The notes below the pieces were generated by a model, which was not told the origin of the DNA, ran no database searches, and saw only the letters and a program-made list of their open reading frames with translations. Shown piece by piece: positions 1 through 5,328 of a stretch of 6,607 nt of DNA (the stretch's first letter is position 1; each line of letters starts with the position of its first letter). The position numbers were made by a program, and so were the translations under genes. The DNA is from an uncultured Archangium sp. (GTDB taxonomy: Bacteria > Myxococcota > Myxococcia > Myxococcales > Myxococcaceae): the NCBI GenBank assembly GCA_946479335.1, contig CAMLFP010000311.1:1-6607 (forward strand), given 5' to 3'.

Positions 1-323
1 ATGAGGAAATCGACCAGCCACGAGATGACCAGCCCGGTGGCGATGCCCAGCGCGTCGAACGCGAGGTCTTTGTACGAGGAGTCGCTCCCGGCGCGGAACG
101 CGTCGAGCATCTCCTTGCCGGTGCCGGCGGCGAGTGACAGTGCGAGGCCCACCGCGAACTTCACGTGCCGGTCGCGCGTGAAGACCGCGGCGCCCGCGTA
201 GCCCGCCGACGCGATGCCGGCGCTGACCGCGAAGTGCAGGCCCTTGTCGGGCGAGAGCCACGGGTCATCGGCCTGCGCGAACGCGGGAGCCGACAGCACG
301 AGCAGCAGCGCGGCGAGTCTCAT
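1..323 (-). CDS. YfiM/DUF2279-like small envelope protein, C-terminus cut by window edge
   Basis: Reading the minus strand from the ATG at 323-321 gives 107 codons with no stop before the window edge, so the C-terminus is missing. The first 16 residues form a signal peptide (Met-Arg, a Leu-rich core, then Ala-Phe-Ala before Gln-Ala-Asp-Asp). There is no lipobox Cys, although several YfiM relatives are lipoproteins. The mature part has DKGLHF at residues 26-31, Gly-Thr-Gly-Lys-Glu at 67-71 and KDLAFDALGIATG at 85-97. This order (an Asp-Lys-x-x-His-Phe start, a Gly-Lys-Glu helix, then Asp-x-x-x-Asp-x-x-Gly) is what I recall of the YfiM/DUF2279 family, whose function is unknown. Three hydrophobic stretches suggest it sits in or against the membrane. 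Its ATG overlaps the TGA of the hydrolase gene (ATGA, 323-320), so the two are probably cotranscribed and translationally coupled. The gene call is strong; the family is recalled from motif pattern only. Confidence 0.8.
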   Translation of the reverse strand, partial: MRLAALLLVLSAPAFAQADDPWLSPDKGLHFAVSAGIASAGYAGAAVFTRDRHVKFAVGLALSLAAGTGKEMLDAFRAGSDSSYKDLAFDALGIATGLVISWLVDFL

Positions 324-1003
324 AGTTCCGCGTCGAGCCTCATCGAGTCGGCGAGCCGGAGCTCACGGTCTCCGTGAATGAAGAGTGAGCCGCCCTGGCC
401 GAAGATCGCCGGCTCACCCGGCCCCCAGTTCGCGTTGAGGATGGCGAGCTGATTCTGGAACGCGAGCTCGCGCAGCTTCGGGGTGCGCGCGTCGTATTCC
501 TCGTCGACCCACGCGCTGGAGAACAGCAGCACGTCACCCGGCACGCGGTCTTCTTCGAGGAGGAAGTGCAGGTCGAAGCAGATGGCCGCGTTGAGGCGCA
601 CGCCGCGCCACTCGACGGGCTCCATCCATGCCGCGCCGGGCGTGGCCCAGGTCTCCGGCATCCACGGGTGGTGCTTGCGGTAGTGCAGCAGCACCTCTCC
701 GCCCGGCGTCACGCCGATGAGCGAATTGAAATAGTGGATTCCACTTTTCTCGATGAGCGGGCCCACGAAGAGGCAGCCGTACGTCTTCGCCAGCCGCGCG
801 TACGCGTCGAAGGTCGGGCCTTTCAGCGGCTCCGCGAAGGGGCGCAGATCGAAGTCGCCGCGCGGAGAGACGTATCCGGTGAGCGACGCCTCCGGCAGCA
901 ACACGAGGTCGGTCGGGCCGTCAGCGAGCAGCTGCTCCACCAGCGCGAGCTGTTCATCGCGTCGGTTCCATCGCGCGGGGAGTTGGAGCGCCGTCAGCCG
1001 CAT
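320..1003 (-). CDS. Carbon-nitrogen hydrolase (nitrilase superfamily)
   Basis: This 227-residue protein has the nitrilase-superfamily Glu-Lys-Cys triad in order: E38 in LLPEASLTGY, K110 in HYRKHHPW and C142 in AICFDLHF. Such enzymes hydrolyse amides or nitriles through a Cys thioester. The substrate cannot be read from sequence; amidases related to omega-amidase (Nit2) or N-carbamoyl hydrolases are plausible. It lacks a signal peptide, so it should be cytoplasmic. It is somewhat short (family members are usually 250-300 residues), ending soon after the FGQGGSLFIH strand. I chose the ATG at 1003-1001 because MRLTALQL matches the usual first beta-strand. The frame stays open far upstream, but that part lies antisense to alr and the lipoprotein and is not real. 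No Shine-Dalgarno precedes this ATG. An in-frame GTG seven codons earlier has a GGAG 11 bases upstream and is a weaker alternative. It is divergent from alr and overlaps the downstream gene by four bases. Confidence 0.93.
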   Translation of the reverse strand: MRLTALQLPARWNRRDEQLALVEQLLADGPTDLVLLPEASLTGYVSPRGDFDLRPFAEPLKGPTFDAYARLAKTYGCLFVGPLIEKSGIHYFNSLIGVTPGGEVLLHYRKHHPWMPETWATPGAAWMEPVEWRGVRLNAAICFDLHFLLEEDRVPGDVLLFSSAWVDEEYDARTPKLRELAFQNQLAILNANWGPGEPAIFGQGGSLFIHGDRELRLADSMRLDAEL

Positions 1004-1048
1004 CGCGAGGCGGGACGCTGGCACGAAAAGTGGTACTCCGGTCGCTCC
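1004..1048. promoter_or_regulatory. Divergent intergenic region between hydrolase gene and alr
   Basis: These 45 bases must hold the promoters of both the leftward hydrolase operon and rightward alr. A GTAC at 1033-1036 supplies a TA step on each strand. On the plus strand, GGTACTCC lies 15 bases before the alr ATG, like the boxes before the next two genes. On the minus strand, TACCAC could be a -10 element for the hydrolase, with a short leader. TGGCACG at 1019-1025 resembles a sigma-54 -24 element, but the matching -12 position reads GTGG instead of TTGC. No -35 element is convincing on either strand. No transcription start is proven. Confidence 0.4.
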
Positions 1049-2176
1049 ATGCGCATCGCTTCGTGGATTGAGCTCTCTCAAAGCGCCTACGCCGCCAACG
1101 TCGCCGTCTTCCGCAAGCTCACGGGCGCCGGGCGCCTCGGCGTGGTGCTCAAGGGCAACGCGTACGGCCACGGGCTCGAGGCGACGCTCTCGCTCGCGCA
1201 CGCGCTGGTCGACGTGCTGTACGTCATCACCCCCGGCGAGGCCGCGGCGATCCGCGCGTGGGAGAAGACGCACGGCCGACCGGAGCGCGAGGTGCTGGTG
1301 CTCGGCGCGCTGAGCCCCGAAGCCTGCGTGGAGTTGGCGCGGCTGAACGTCAGCGCGGTGGCGGCCGATCGCGGCTTCGAGGCCGCGGTGAAGAGCGGCG
1401 TCTCCATTCACGTGCACCTCGACACCGGCCTGAGCCGCGAGGGCTTCACGCTCGAGCAGGTGCGCGCCGGCGAGGCTGACTTCCTGCGCGGCGCCGACGT
1501 GCGCGGCGTGATGAGCCACTTCGCCAACACCGAAGACGTCACCGAGCAGTCGTACGCGCGGCAGCAGTTGGCCAACTTCGAGGCCGGGCTCGCGTTGCTC
1601 CGCGAGCGCATCGGGCTCACCCACCCGGAGCGGCACTTTGCGGCGAGCGCCGCGGCGCTGGTGTTGCCACCCTCCCGGCTCGACGTGCTGCGCATCGGCA
1701 TCGCGCAGTACGGGCTGTGGCCCTCGGCAGAGACGCGGCTCTCGGCGCGCGTGGTGCTGGGCGACGTGCCCACGCTCGAGCCGGTGCTGACGTGGAAGGC
1801 GCCCAGTCAGGTCGTGAAGTGGCTCAAGGCCGGCAGCTATGTCGGCTACGGCTGCACCTACCGCTGCGCCGCCGACACGCGCGTCGCCGTGCTGCCCGTC
1901 GGCTATTGGGATGGCTACCCCCGCCTGGCGTCGGGCAAGGCGCACGTGCTGGTGAACGGCCAGCGCTGCCCGGTGCTGGGCCGCGTGATGATGAACCATC
2001 TCATCGTCGACGTGACGCACGCGGTGAAAGACGAAGCGCCGCTGGTCGCCACGCTGCTCGGCCGCGATGGTGACGAGGTCGTCTCCGCGGAGACGCTCGC
2101 CGGCTGGGCGCAGACCATTCACTACGAGACCGTCACCCGCCTCGCGCCGCACCTGCAGCGCGTCGTGGTGACTTGA
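1049..2176 (+). CDS. alr: Alanine racemase (PLP-dependent)
   Basis: This 375-residue protein interconverts L- and D-alanine in the cytoplasm, supplying D-Ala for peptidoglycan. The PLP lysine is K35 in LKGNAYGHG, the family signature. The second catalytic base is Y267 in VGYGCTY, close to Tyr265 of the Geobacillus enzyme. R215 in RIGIAQYGL should contact the PLP ring nitrogen, and H157 in MSHFAN and R130 in LDTGLSREG fit further active-site positions. The usual C-terminal Cys-Met-Asp-Gln reads MMNH (324-327), a variation also seen in broader-specificity racemases. The Lys normally carbamylated just before the Asp-Thr-Gly motif appears replaced by H123. Length is normal for Alr. I start at the ATG at 1049 because MRIASWIEL matches the usual N-terminus; the open frame upstream is antisense to the hydrolase. 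There is no Shine-Dalgarno, and a GGTA box lies 15 bases before the ATG. It is not next to other cell-wall genes. Confidence 0.95.
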   Translation: MRIASWIELSQSAYAANVAVFRKLTGAGRLGVVLKGNAYGHGLEATLSLAHALVDVLYVITPGEAAAIRAWEKTHGRPEREVLVLGALSPEACVELARLNVSAVAADRGFEAAVKSGVSIHVHLDTGLSREGFTLEQVRAGEADFLRGADVRGVMSHFANTEDVTEQSYARQQLANFEAGLALLRERIGLTHPERHFAASAAALVLPPSRLDVLRIGIAQYGLWPSAETRLSARVVLGDVPTLEPVLTWKAPSQVVKWLKAGSYVGYGCTYRCAADTRVAVLPVGYWDGYPRLASGKAHVLVNGQRCPVLGRVMMNHLIVDVTHAVKDEAPLVATLLGRDGDEVVSAETLAGWAQTIHYETVTRLAPHLQRVVVT

Positions 2177-2203
2177 CCCGCGGCCAGAAACGCGCGCGCC
2201 GGT

Positions 2204-2218
2204 GGTAGCCTCCGGGCC
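2204..2218 (+). promoter_or_regulatory. Candidate leaderless promoter box before the lipoprotein gene
   Basis: GGTAGCCT is followed by seven bases and then the ATG at 2219. TAGCCT fits the TANNNT pattern of a -10 element at a spacing that would start transcription at or next to the ATG. There is no Shine-Dalgarno between the alr stop and this ATG. TTGACC at 2173-2178 looks like a -35 element but lies 27 bases away, too far for a standard pair. No polyT hairpin terminator is visible in the 42-base gap after alr. Confidence 0.35.
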
Positions 2219-4000
2219 ATGCGTAGAGCCTGGCTGGGCTTGTTCGTGTTTTTCGGGGGCTGCATCGATCTCTCCGGCGTCAACGGGTACGAGTGCGACG
2301 ACGCCGGCTGGTGCGTCGGCTCTCCGAGCGGCGGTGGATCTGCGACGGGTGGCGGGTCTGCAACCGGCGGCGGGTCTGCAACCGGCGGCGGGTCTGCAAC
2401 TGGTGGCGGTGCGGCGACCGGCGGAGGCGCAGCGACGGGCGGCGGTGCAGCGACCGGCGGCGGTGTTGCGACCGGCGGCGGTGACGCGACCGGCGGTGGT
2501 GTCGCGACCGGCGGTGGTGTCGCGACGGGCGGCGGCGCAGCAACTGGCGGCGGCGCAGCGACCGGCGGCGGCGCAGCGACGGGCGGTGGCGCAGCGACGG
2601 GCGGCGGCGCTGCGACGGACCCGTGCGTCGGCGTCGACTGTGGCGCGAACGCGACGTGCGCTGCGTTCGGCTTCTCGGGCTATGCGTGCTCCTGCGCGTC
2701 GGGCTTCGTGGGGCAGCCGGTGTTGAACGCGCCCGCGAGCTGCACGCCTGACCTCGGGCTCACGGTGCTCGGCGAGGTGGCCGACGCGGGCTCGAGTTGG
2801 TCCATCACGCTGGCGCAAGACATCGCGGTCAGTGACCGCCTCGTCGCGCTCGTGGCCACCAACGGCGCGATCCCCATCACCCCGACGGTCAACGACACCA
2901 GCGGCAACACGTGGACGCAGGTCGAGTTCACGTCGACGCAGTCGGCGACGGTCAGCATCTTCACGACGAGCGTCGCCACCGCGCTGGCGTCAGGCGACCG
3001 CATCGGAGTGTCCACCTCGGGCTTCGGCACCACCGGCGCGCTGTGGGTGGGCCGACTCTCGCGGTACGTCTACGTCGACAACCACGGCGTCTACTCCAGC
3101 GGCGGGCCGGGCTCGGGCGCGACGCAGACGCTCTCCGTGCAGAGCCAGGGGGGAGACGTGTTGGCGTTGGGCATCGTCGCGGCCAACCAGAGCCGCAGCT
3201 TCTCCGCGGCCGACGGCGGCACCGCGGAACTGGTCTTCGCGAGCGGGAACCTGTCGGGCATCGTGATGAGCGGCTGGAACACCAGCGACGGCGGCAGCAA
3301 CGTCACGCTCACCTCCAACACCAGCTCCAACATCAACGGCATCGGCGCCATCGCCACCTTCTTCGCCGGGCCGGTGGTGCCCCCGTCGGGCTTCTCGCTC
3401 TCGCACACCGCCAACGCGCGCAGCTTCACCACCTCGTGGAGCAGCGGCCGCGGCAACGGCGGCCCCGGTGGTTGCACGCTGCAGTACAAGAAGAACAACG
3501 GCACGTGGGCCGCGGTGGTGAGCGCGAACTGTGACGTCAACCGCGTCAACGGCAGCGCGTCGTTGCCGGCCAGCGCCGCCTGGTACGGCGCGTCGTGGAG
3601 CTCGGTGCCGGTGCGGCTCGTGCGCGACGACGACGGCGCGGTGCTGGCGTCGTTCACGCCGTCGCTCACCTGCGTCTCGCGCAGCGGCTCGACCGCAGCG
3701 ACGCCGACGATTGACGAAGACTGCGACGGCACGTGGGACAACTCGACCTGCAACACATGGAGCTGGGTCGCGGGCACCACGTACGACACGACCTTCGCGG
3801 CGTGCTCGGTGAACGGCGTCGATGGCGGTGTGGCGTGCAACGCGGCCGCCGACGGCGTCTCGCGCTACACCGAAGGCACCGCGTCGCTGCTCAACCCCGC
3901 GCAAGACTGGTCATCGAGCAGCTACGGCACCGCGTGCGCGGGCAACAAGGTGGGCGCCACGACGTGGACCTGCACGGGCTCGAATTGCACGTATTACTGA
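2219..4000 (+). CDS. Large lipoprotein: GGGxAT-repeat linker, EGF-like domain, two extracellular domains
   Basis: This 593-residue protein starts with a lipoprotein signal (Met-Arg-Arg, a hydrophobic core, then Phe-Gly-Gly-Cys with C15), so it is probably lipid-anchored in the envelope. Residues 38-133 are 16 tandem GGG[S/A/V/D]AT hexapeptides, a flexible spacer. An EGF-like module follows, with cysteines 136, 141, 147, 157, 159 and 175 spaced as in EGF folds. Residues about 180-384 look like a beta-rich domain with a VNDTSGNTWTQ motif, a pattern common in bacterial surface proteins. Residues 391-593 hold ten cysteines, probably disulfide-bonded, and IDEDCDGTWD at 498-507, similar to the MopE-type metal-binding motif. 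No catalytic residues are recognisable, so the function is unknown; adhesion or a surface role is a guess. I prefer the ATG at 2219 because it gives the lipobox. It lies 42 bases after alr and 26 before the TPR gene. Confidence 0.9.
   Translation: MRRAWLGLFVFFGGCIDLSGVNGYECDDAGWCVGSPSGGGSATGGGSATGGGSATGGGSATGGGAATGGGAATGGGAATGGGVATGGGDATGGGVATGGGVATGGGAATGGGAATGGGAATGGGAATGGGAATDPCVGVDCGANATCAAFGFSGYACSCASGFVGQPVLNAPASCTPDLGLTVLGEVADAGSSWSITLAQDIAVSDRLVALVATNGAIPITPTVNDTSGNTWTQVEFTSTQSATVSIFTTSVATALASGDRIGVSTSGFGTTGALWVGRLSRYVYVDNHGVYSSGGPGSGATQTLSVQSQGGDVLALGIVAANQSRSFSAADGGTAELVFASGNLSGIVMSGWNTSDGGSNVTLTSNTSSNINGIGAIATFFAGPVVPPSGFSLSHTANARSFTTSWSSGRGNGGPGGCTLQYKKNNGTWAAVVSANCDVNRVNGSASLPASAAWYGASWSSVPVRLVRDDDGAVLASFTPSLTCVSRSGSTAATPTIDEDCDGTWDNSTCNTWSWVAGTTYDTTFAACSVNGVDGGVACNAAADGVSRYTEGTASLLNPAQDWSSSSYGTACAGNKVGATTWTCTGSNCTYY
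2330..2617 (+). repeat. 18-bp minisatellite, 16 units, coding GGGxAT
   Basis: Sixteen head-to-tail 18-base units fill this stretch without interruption, each coding Gly-Gly-Gly-x-Ala-Thr. The variable residue runs Ser x4, Ala x3, Val, Asp, Val x2, Ala x5. Units sharing the same variant are adjacent and share silent changes; for example the three units after the first carry GGG TCT GCA, and the later Ala block carries GGC GCA. This indicates growth by local duplication through slippage or unequal exchange. Because each unit is 18 bases, copy-number change keeps the frame. The high G content on one strand also makes long spurious open frames on the other strands. Confidence 0.97.
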
Positions 4001-4009
4001 GTCGCCCGG

Positions 4010-4026
4010 GGTAGAACTCGACGCCC
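4010..4026 (+). promoter_or_regulatory. Candidate leaderless promoter box before the TPR gene
   Basis: GGTAGAAC is followed by nine bases and then the ATG at 4027, within a 26-base gap. It resembles the GGTAGCCT box before the lipoprotein and the GGTACTCC box before alr. No Shine-Dalgarno is present. TTGCAC at 3985-3990 is a possible -35, but the 21-base spacing is long. The call rests on similarity between three neighbouring starts. Confidence 0.35.
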
Positions 4027-4809
4027 ATGCTGCTCGCTCTGCTGCTCGCCGCGTTGCCTGATGCTCCGCGCGCGTTCGTGATGACTCCGGAGCCCGGCGG
4101 CCTCGTGATGGCGGCCGCACCTTCGAGCCTCACCGACGCGCGGAAGATGGCCGACCAGCTCCGCTACGAAGAGGCCGTCGTCGAATACCAACGCTACCTC
4201 GCGGTGCCTGACCGGCCCGTGCAGGAGCGCGCGCAGGCGTTGCTGGAGCTGGGCTTCGTGCACCTCGTCCTCGGTGACTCCGCGAACGCCGAGAGCCGCG
4301 CCCTCGAGGCGCTGGAGCTCGACCCGCAGCTCTCGGTGCCGTCGTCGGCGCCGCAGAAGCAGGTCGATTTCTTGAATCGCATGAAGAAGAAGGCGCTCGC
4401 GCGCGCGCGCGTGGAGCTCGTGCCGCGCACCGACAACGACCCGCCGTACGTGGTGCGCGTGAAGGTGTCTGACCCGGAGTCGCGCGTCGCCCGCGTGCTG
4501 CTGCGTCACGCGCTGACCGCGACCGGCCCGTTCTATTCGTCGGAGATGACGTGCGCGGACGACGTGTGCTCCGGGTCGATTCCTCCGCCGAAAGACACGC
4601 AGAGCTACACCGCGTGGTACTTCGTGGAGGCGCTCGACGCAGACCAGGGCACCGCGGCGAAGGTCGCGAGCCCCGAGTCGCCGCTGCAGCTCTCCGTCGT
4701 GGAACAGAAGGCCTGGTACGCCAGCCCGGTGACGTGGGGTGTCGCCGGCGCCGTCATTGTCGGCGTGGCGTCGGTCATCTACTTCCTCGCGCCGCCGCCG
4801 CCGAAGTAG
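4027..4809 (+). CDS. Periplasmic TPR-like protein with C-terminal membrane anchor
   Basis: This 260-residue protein starts with a short hydrophobic Leu/Ala run (about residues 1-16, ending Pro-Arg-Ala) that reads as a signal peptide, although it oddly lacks N-terminal positive charges. Residues about 35-100 form paired helices with TPR spacing, including ALLELGFVHLVLGD and ALEALELDP. Residues about 117-225 look like a beta-sandwich with two nearby cysteines, C176 and C181, that could form a disulfide. Residues about 231-255 are a transmembrane helix (WGVAGAVIVGVASVIYFLA), followed by a short Pro-rich tail ending in Lys. With a cleaved signal and a C-terminal helix, the TPR part should face the periplasm. 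TPRs bind other proteins; the partner is unknown, and the lipoprotein encoded just upstream is the obvious candidate by position only. Similar TPR-plus-anchor proteins are common in myxobacteria, as far as I recall. No specific family is recognised. Confidence 0.88.
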   Translation: MLLALLLAALPDAPRAFVMTPEPGGLVMAAAPSSLTDARKMADQLRYEEAVVEYQRYLAVPDRPVQERAQALLELGFVHLVLGDSANAESRALEALELDPQLSVPSSAPQKQVDFLNRMKKKALARARVELVPRTDNDPPYVVRVKVSDPESRVARVLLRHALTATGPFYSSEMTCADDVCSGSIPPPKDTQSYTAWYFVEALDADQGTAAKVASPESPLQLSVVEQKAWYASPVTWGVAGAVIVGVASVIYFLAPPPPK

Positions 4810-4828
4810 GCGTCGCCACACCCGCAGC

Positions 4829-4833
4829 AGGAG
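4829..4833 (+). promoter_or_regulatory. Shine-Dalgarno AGGAG fixing the start at 4841
   Basis: AGGAG lies seven bases before the ATG at 4841, an ideal position. It settles the start against the longer open frame from 4739, whose first 34 codons would overlap the TPR gene out of frame and are Arg/Ser-rich. It is the only strong Shine-Dalgarno among the four plus-strand genes. Confidence 0.85.
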
Positions 4834-4840
4834 CCCGCTG

Positions 4841-5323
4841 ATGAGCGACTACCACCCGCCCCAACAGACCGTCTCTGGCCGCATCCTCACCTCCGCCGGC
4901 TGGCTGGAGGGCTCGCTGCACCTCGCGAAGCTGCACTCGCTGGCTGAGTACCTCTCGCACCACGCGTGGTACCCGATGACCGAAGTGGTGCTGGCGCGCG
5001 TCGGCACGATGCCCTTCTTCGCGCTGCGCCGAGACGAGACGCTGTTGGTGTCGACGCACCAGCCGCCGCCGAAGGAGTCGCTCCCGGCGAGCGCCACGCA
5101 GACCCGGGTGACGCTGCTGTTCCCCGGCGGCGCAGTCGATGGGCTGGTGGCGGTGCCTCCGGGGCTGCGGTTGTTCGACTTCGTGACGCGCACCACCAGC
5201 TTCGTGCAGGTCGCGGAGGCCAACGTGCACGTGTGGGCCGACACCAGCGCGGTGTTCTTCAGCCACCTGTTGGTGAACCCCGGCCGGCTGGTGGGCGTCA
5301 CCGAGGTCGAGCTCCCCCGGTAG
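4841..5323 (+). CDS. Hypothetical protein with internal duplication
   Basis: This 160-residue protein has no signal peptide or membrane helix, so it is probably cytoplasmic. It appears to be two similar halves. Residues 20-71 (GWLEGSLHL through MPFFAL to TLLVS) match residues 97-152 (GAVDGLVAV through SAVFFS to GRLVGV). Both have Gly-x-x-x-Gly, a short strand, a Leu/Phe-rich helix, then a strand ending in Phe-Phe about 36-39 residues later. A Pro/Ser linker (residues 74-86) joins them. The halves resemble small beta-rich domains in bacterial DUFs such as DUF6812, but I cannot confirm that. No catalytic residues are evident. It has its own strong Shine-Dalgarno and follows the TPR gene by 31 bases, so it may be the last gene of a plus-strand operon. 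Its stop lies five bases from the larC stop on the other strand. Confidence 0.85.
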   Translation: MSDYHPPQQTVSGRILTSAGWLEGSLHLAKLHSLAEYLSHHAWYPMTEVVLARVGTMPFFALRRDETLLVSTHQPPPKESLPASATQTRVTLLFPGGAVDGLVAVPPGLRLFDFVTRTTSFVQVAEANVHVWADTSAVFFSHLLVNPGRLVGVTEVELPR

Positions 5324-5328
5324 CAGCG

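Noticed and set aside
566..1048. N-terminal extension of the alr frame
   Set aside because: It lies antisense to the hydrolase coding region, and the Alr family N-terminus begins at the ATG at 1049.
2330..2617. CRISPR-like array
   Set aside because: Units are contiguous with no unique spacers, are GC-rich and translate into a periodic peptide, so this is a coding minisatellite.
1004..2818. Long minus-strand open frame extending the hydrolase to 832 residues
   Set aside because: Upstream of 1003 the frame runs antisense to alr and the lipoprotein repeat, and its translation is Arg/Ala/His-rich with no domain. It stays open only because of high GC at third positions.
2990..3904. 304-residue minus-strand open frame
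   Set aside because: Antisense to the lipoprotein, Arg/Ala/Val-rich and low in complexity. The plus-strand frame has the signal peptide, cysteine pattern and motifs.
3994..4821. 275-residue minus-strand open frame
   Set aside because: Antisense to the TPR protein and dominated by Arg and His; a GC-driven shadow frame.
4739..4840. Earlier start for the 160-residue protein
   Set aside because: It would overlap the TPR gene out of frame with an Arg/Ser-rich segment. The AGGAG at 4829-4833 fixes the start at 4841.
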